Source of the DNA: Alphaproteobacteria bacterium | Lineage (GTDB): Bacteria; Pseudomonadota; Alphaproteobacteria; Sphingomonadales; Sphingomonadaceae | NCBI GenBank assembly: GCA_018830415.1 | Contig: JAHJSJ010000304.1 | Coordinates: 1 to 7,399 of the forward strand | Length of the DNA: 7,399 nt | Direction of reading: 5' to 3' | Shown: piece after piece, positions 5,892 to 7,399 of the stretch | Layout: each line of letters begins with the position of its first letter | How positions within the stretch are numbered: position 1 is the first letter of the stretch | The notes under the pieces: model-generated | What the model saw: only the letters and a program-made list of their open reading frames with translations | The model's database searches: none | What the model was told of the DNA's origin: nothing | Made by a program: the position numbers and the translations under genes

Positions 5892-7181
5892 ATGACACAG
5901 ACAGCATTCCAGCAACCTCGTCCCGGAACCACCGATCCCGAACACGTGGTGACCGCGATGGCCCGTGCGGCGCGCAAAGCCCAGCGCCAGCTGGCGATGA
6001 TGACCAGCGCGGCCCGCGCCGCTGCACTCCACCGCGCGGCTGACCAGCTTGAGGCTTCGGCGCCCACCATTCTTGCTGCAAACGCAAGTGACCTTGCTGC
6101 AGGACAGGCGAAGGGGCTGGCGCAAGCGATGCTTGACCGGCTGGCGCTGGACGAAACGCGGCTGGCCAGCATTGCGCAGGCGGTGCGTGCGGTCGCCGAT
6201 CTGCCCGATCCGGTCGGCGATGTGATCGATTCAGCAACGCGGCCCAATGGCCTGCGTCTCCAGCGCATCCGGGTGCCGATCGGCACCATCGGGATCATCT
6301 ATGAAAGCCGCCCCAATGTCACCGCCGATGCCGCCGCGCTGTGCGTGCGCGCGGGCAATGCGGCGCTGCTGCGCGGGGGGAGCGAGGCGGTGCATTCAAA
6401 CCGCGCGATCCACGCCGCACTGGTTGAAGGGCTGGTCGAAGGCGGCGTTCCGGCCGAAGCGGTGCAACTGATCCCGACGCAAGACCGTGCCGCCGTGGGC
6501 GCGATGCTGGCCGCGGCGGGCCTGATCGACATGATCGTGCCGCGCGGGGGCAAAAGCCTGGTGGCGCGGGTGCAGGCCGACGCGCGCGTCCCGGTGCTCG
6601 CGCATCTCGACGGCATCTGCCACACCTATATCCACGCCGCCGCTGACCCGGACATGGCGACCGCGCTCGCGCTCAATGCCAAATTGCGCCGCACCGGCAT
6701 TTGCGGGGCGATGGAGACGTTGCTGATCGATTCGGCCTTTCCCCATGCCGCCGCGCTGGTCGCCGCGTTGATCGAGGCGGGCTGCGAAGTGCGCGGTGAT
6801 GACCGCATCCGCGCGCTCGACAGCCGCGTGATCCCGGCGAGCGCGAATGATTGGGACACCGAATATCTCGACGCGATCCTGTCAGTTGCGATGGTCGATG
6901 GGCTGGACGCGGCGCTAGCGCACATCGCGCGCCATTCTTCGGGCCATACCGATGTGATTGTGACCGCGGATGATGCCGCCGCCGAACGCTTCCTTGCCGA
7001 AGTCGACAGCGCGATCGTGATGCACAACGCCTCATCCCAATTCGCCGATGGGGGCGAATTTGGCCTCGGCGCAGAGATCGGCATTGCTACCGGGCGGCTG
7101 CACGCGCGCGGGCCGGTCGCGCTCGAAGGGCTGACGACCTATAAATGGCAGGTGCGCGGGCAAGGCCAGGCGCGGCCGTGA
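5892..7181 (+). CDS. proA: Gamma-glutamyl phosphate reductase (glutamate-5-semialdehyde dehydrogenase)
   Basis: A 429-residue cytoplasmic enzyme of the aldehyde dehydrogenase superfamily, close to the usual 415-430. It carries out the second step of proline synthesis, the NADPH-dependent reduction of L-glutamyl 5-phosphate to glutamate 5-semialdehyde. Typical ProA segments are ESRPNVTADAAALCVRAGNA (138-157), the following LLRGGSEAVHSN, VPRGGKSL, and the catalytic cysteine C271 in RRTGICGAMETLLID. The C-terminal SSQFADGGEFGLGAEIGIATGRLHARGP block is split here into SSQFADGGEFGLGAEIG and IATGRLHARGPVALEGLTTYKW, both strongly conserved. ATG 5892 (MTQTAFQQP) is chosen; the frame extends upstream to a TTG at 5775, but that segment is unlike ProA. 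nadD follows about 19 bp later, a frequent arrangement in alphaproteobacteria, and the two are probably cotranscribed. ProB is not in the window. Confidence 0.97.
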   Translation: MTQTAFQQPRPGTTDPEHVVTAMARAARKAQRQLAMMTSAARAAALHRAADQLEASAPTILAANASDLAAGQAKGLAQAMLDRLALDETRLASIAQAVRAVADLPDPVGDVIDSATRPNGLRLQRIRVPIGTIGIIYESRPNVTADAAALCVRAGNAALLRGGSEAVHSNRAIHAALVEGLVEGGVPAEAVQLIPTQDRAAVGAMLAAAGLIDMIVPRGGKSLVARVQADARVPVLAHLDGICHTYIHAAADPDMATALALNAKLRRTGICGAMETLLIDSAFPHAAALVAALIEAGCEVRGDDRIRALDSRVIPASANDWDTEYLDAILSVAMVDGLDAALAHIARHSSGHTDVIVTADDAAAERFLAEVDSAIVMHNASSQFADGGEFGLGAEIGIATGRLHARGPVALEGLTTYKWQVRGQGQARP

Positions 7182-7200
7182 ATTTCAGGCCGTAACCCAC

Positions 7201-7399
7201 TTGCACGCGCGCTCCCGATTGACCGGACTGCTGGGCGGCAGCTTCAACCCCGCGCATGGCGGGCATCGCCGGATCAGCCTGTTCGCGGCTGAGGCGCTGG
7301 GGCTGGACGCGGTGTGGTGGCTGGTGTCCCCCGGCAATCCGTTGAAGCCGAAAGCGGGCATGGCCCCGCTTGCCGCGCGGCTGCGATCAGCCAACCAGC
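7201..7399 (+). CDS. nadD: Nicotinate-nucleotide adenylyltransferase (5' part)
   Basis: The first 66 codons of NadD, which adenylates nicotinate mononucleotide in NAD synthesis; the gene runs off the right edge. The nucleotidyltransferase signature is GGSFNPAHGGH (residues 12-22 from TTG 7201), the ATP-binding loop with its HxGH-type histidines, followed by ALGLDAVWWLVSPGNPLKP, the usual NadD second strand and loop. No ATG or GTG is available in frame, so the start must be TTG, either 7201 (MHARSRLTGLLGG) or 7219 (MTGLLGG). The first is preceded by CAGG at 7186-7189, a poor Shine-Dalgarno sequence 11 nt away. The second gives the N-terminus more usual for the family but has none. Translation probably depends on coupling with proA, which ends 19 bp before the first candidate. 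Confidence 0.9.
   Translation, partial: MHARSRLTGLLGGSFNPAHGGHRRISLFAAEALGLDAVWWLVSPGNPLKPKAGMAPLAARLRSANQ

Overview
The window looks like a stretch of chromosomal backbone from a GC-rich alphaproteobacterium, most likely a sphingomonad or Erythrobacter-type marine relative. The reasons are the high GC content, frequent GTG/TTG starts, weak or absent Shine-Dalgarno sequences, an alphaproteobacterial DUF1013/TrcR regulator, and an alphaproteobacterial-style M23 peptidase/bactofilin pair. There are no insertion sequences, phage genes, tRNA or rRNA genes, CRISPR arrays or obvious compositional islands. The taxonomic guess comes from recall of families, not from a search.

Layout, left to right. 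(1) Positions 1-1398, plus strand: the 3' end of a calcineurin-like phosphoesterase of the LpxH/PlcP type, overlapping by 4 bp a GT4 glycosyltransferase. This resembles the plcP-agt pairs that replace phospholipids with glycolipids under phosphate limitation. (2) Positions 1399-2243, plus strand: a short regulatory gap with a good sigma70-like promoter and a strong hairpin, then the DUF1013/TrcR cell-cycle regulator. (3) Positions 2366-4030, plus strand: a long-chain acyl-CoA ligase (FadD type), convergent with the next block and separated from it by only 9 bp. (4) Positions 4040-5612, minus strand: a membrane-anchored M23 (LytM) peptidase followed directly by a bactofilin, whose ribosome-binding site overlaps the peptidase stop codon. 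(5) Positions 5613-5891: a 279-bp divergent intergenic region. (6) Positions 5892-7399, plus strand: proA (gamma-glutamyl phosphate reductase) and the 5' part of nadD, a common start of the proA-nadD-(rsfS-rlmH) cluster in this class.

The groups act in different processes: membrane lipid composition (phosphoesterase, glycosyltransferase and, loosely, acyl-CoA ligase), cell-cycle transcription (TrcR), cell-shape-linked peptidoglycan hydrolysis (M23 plus bactofilin), proline synthesis (ProA) and NAD synthesis (NadD).

I see no clearly new system. The points most worth a second look are the likely PlcP-Agt lipid-remodelling pair, the hairpin between promoter and ribosome-binding site of trcR, the concentration of GANTC (CcrM-type) sites in the two promoter-bearing gaps, the tight coupling of peptidase and bactofilin, and a probably leaderless proA transcript.
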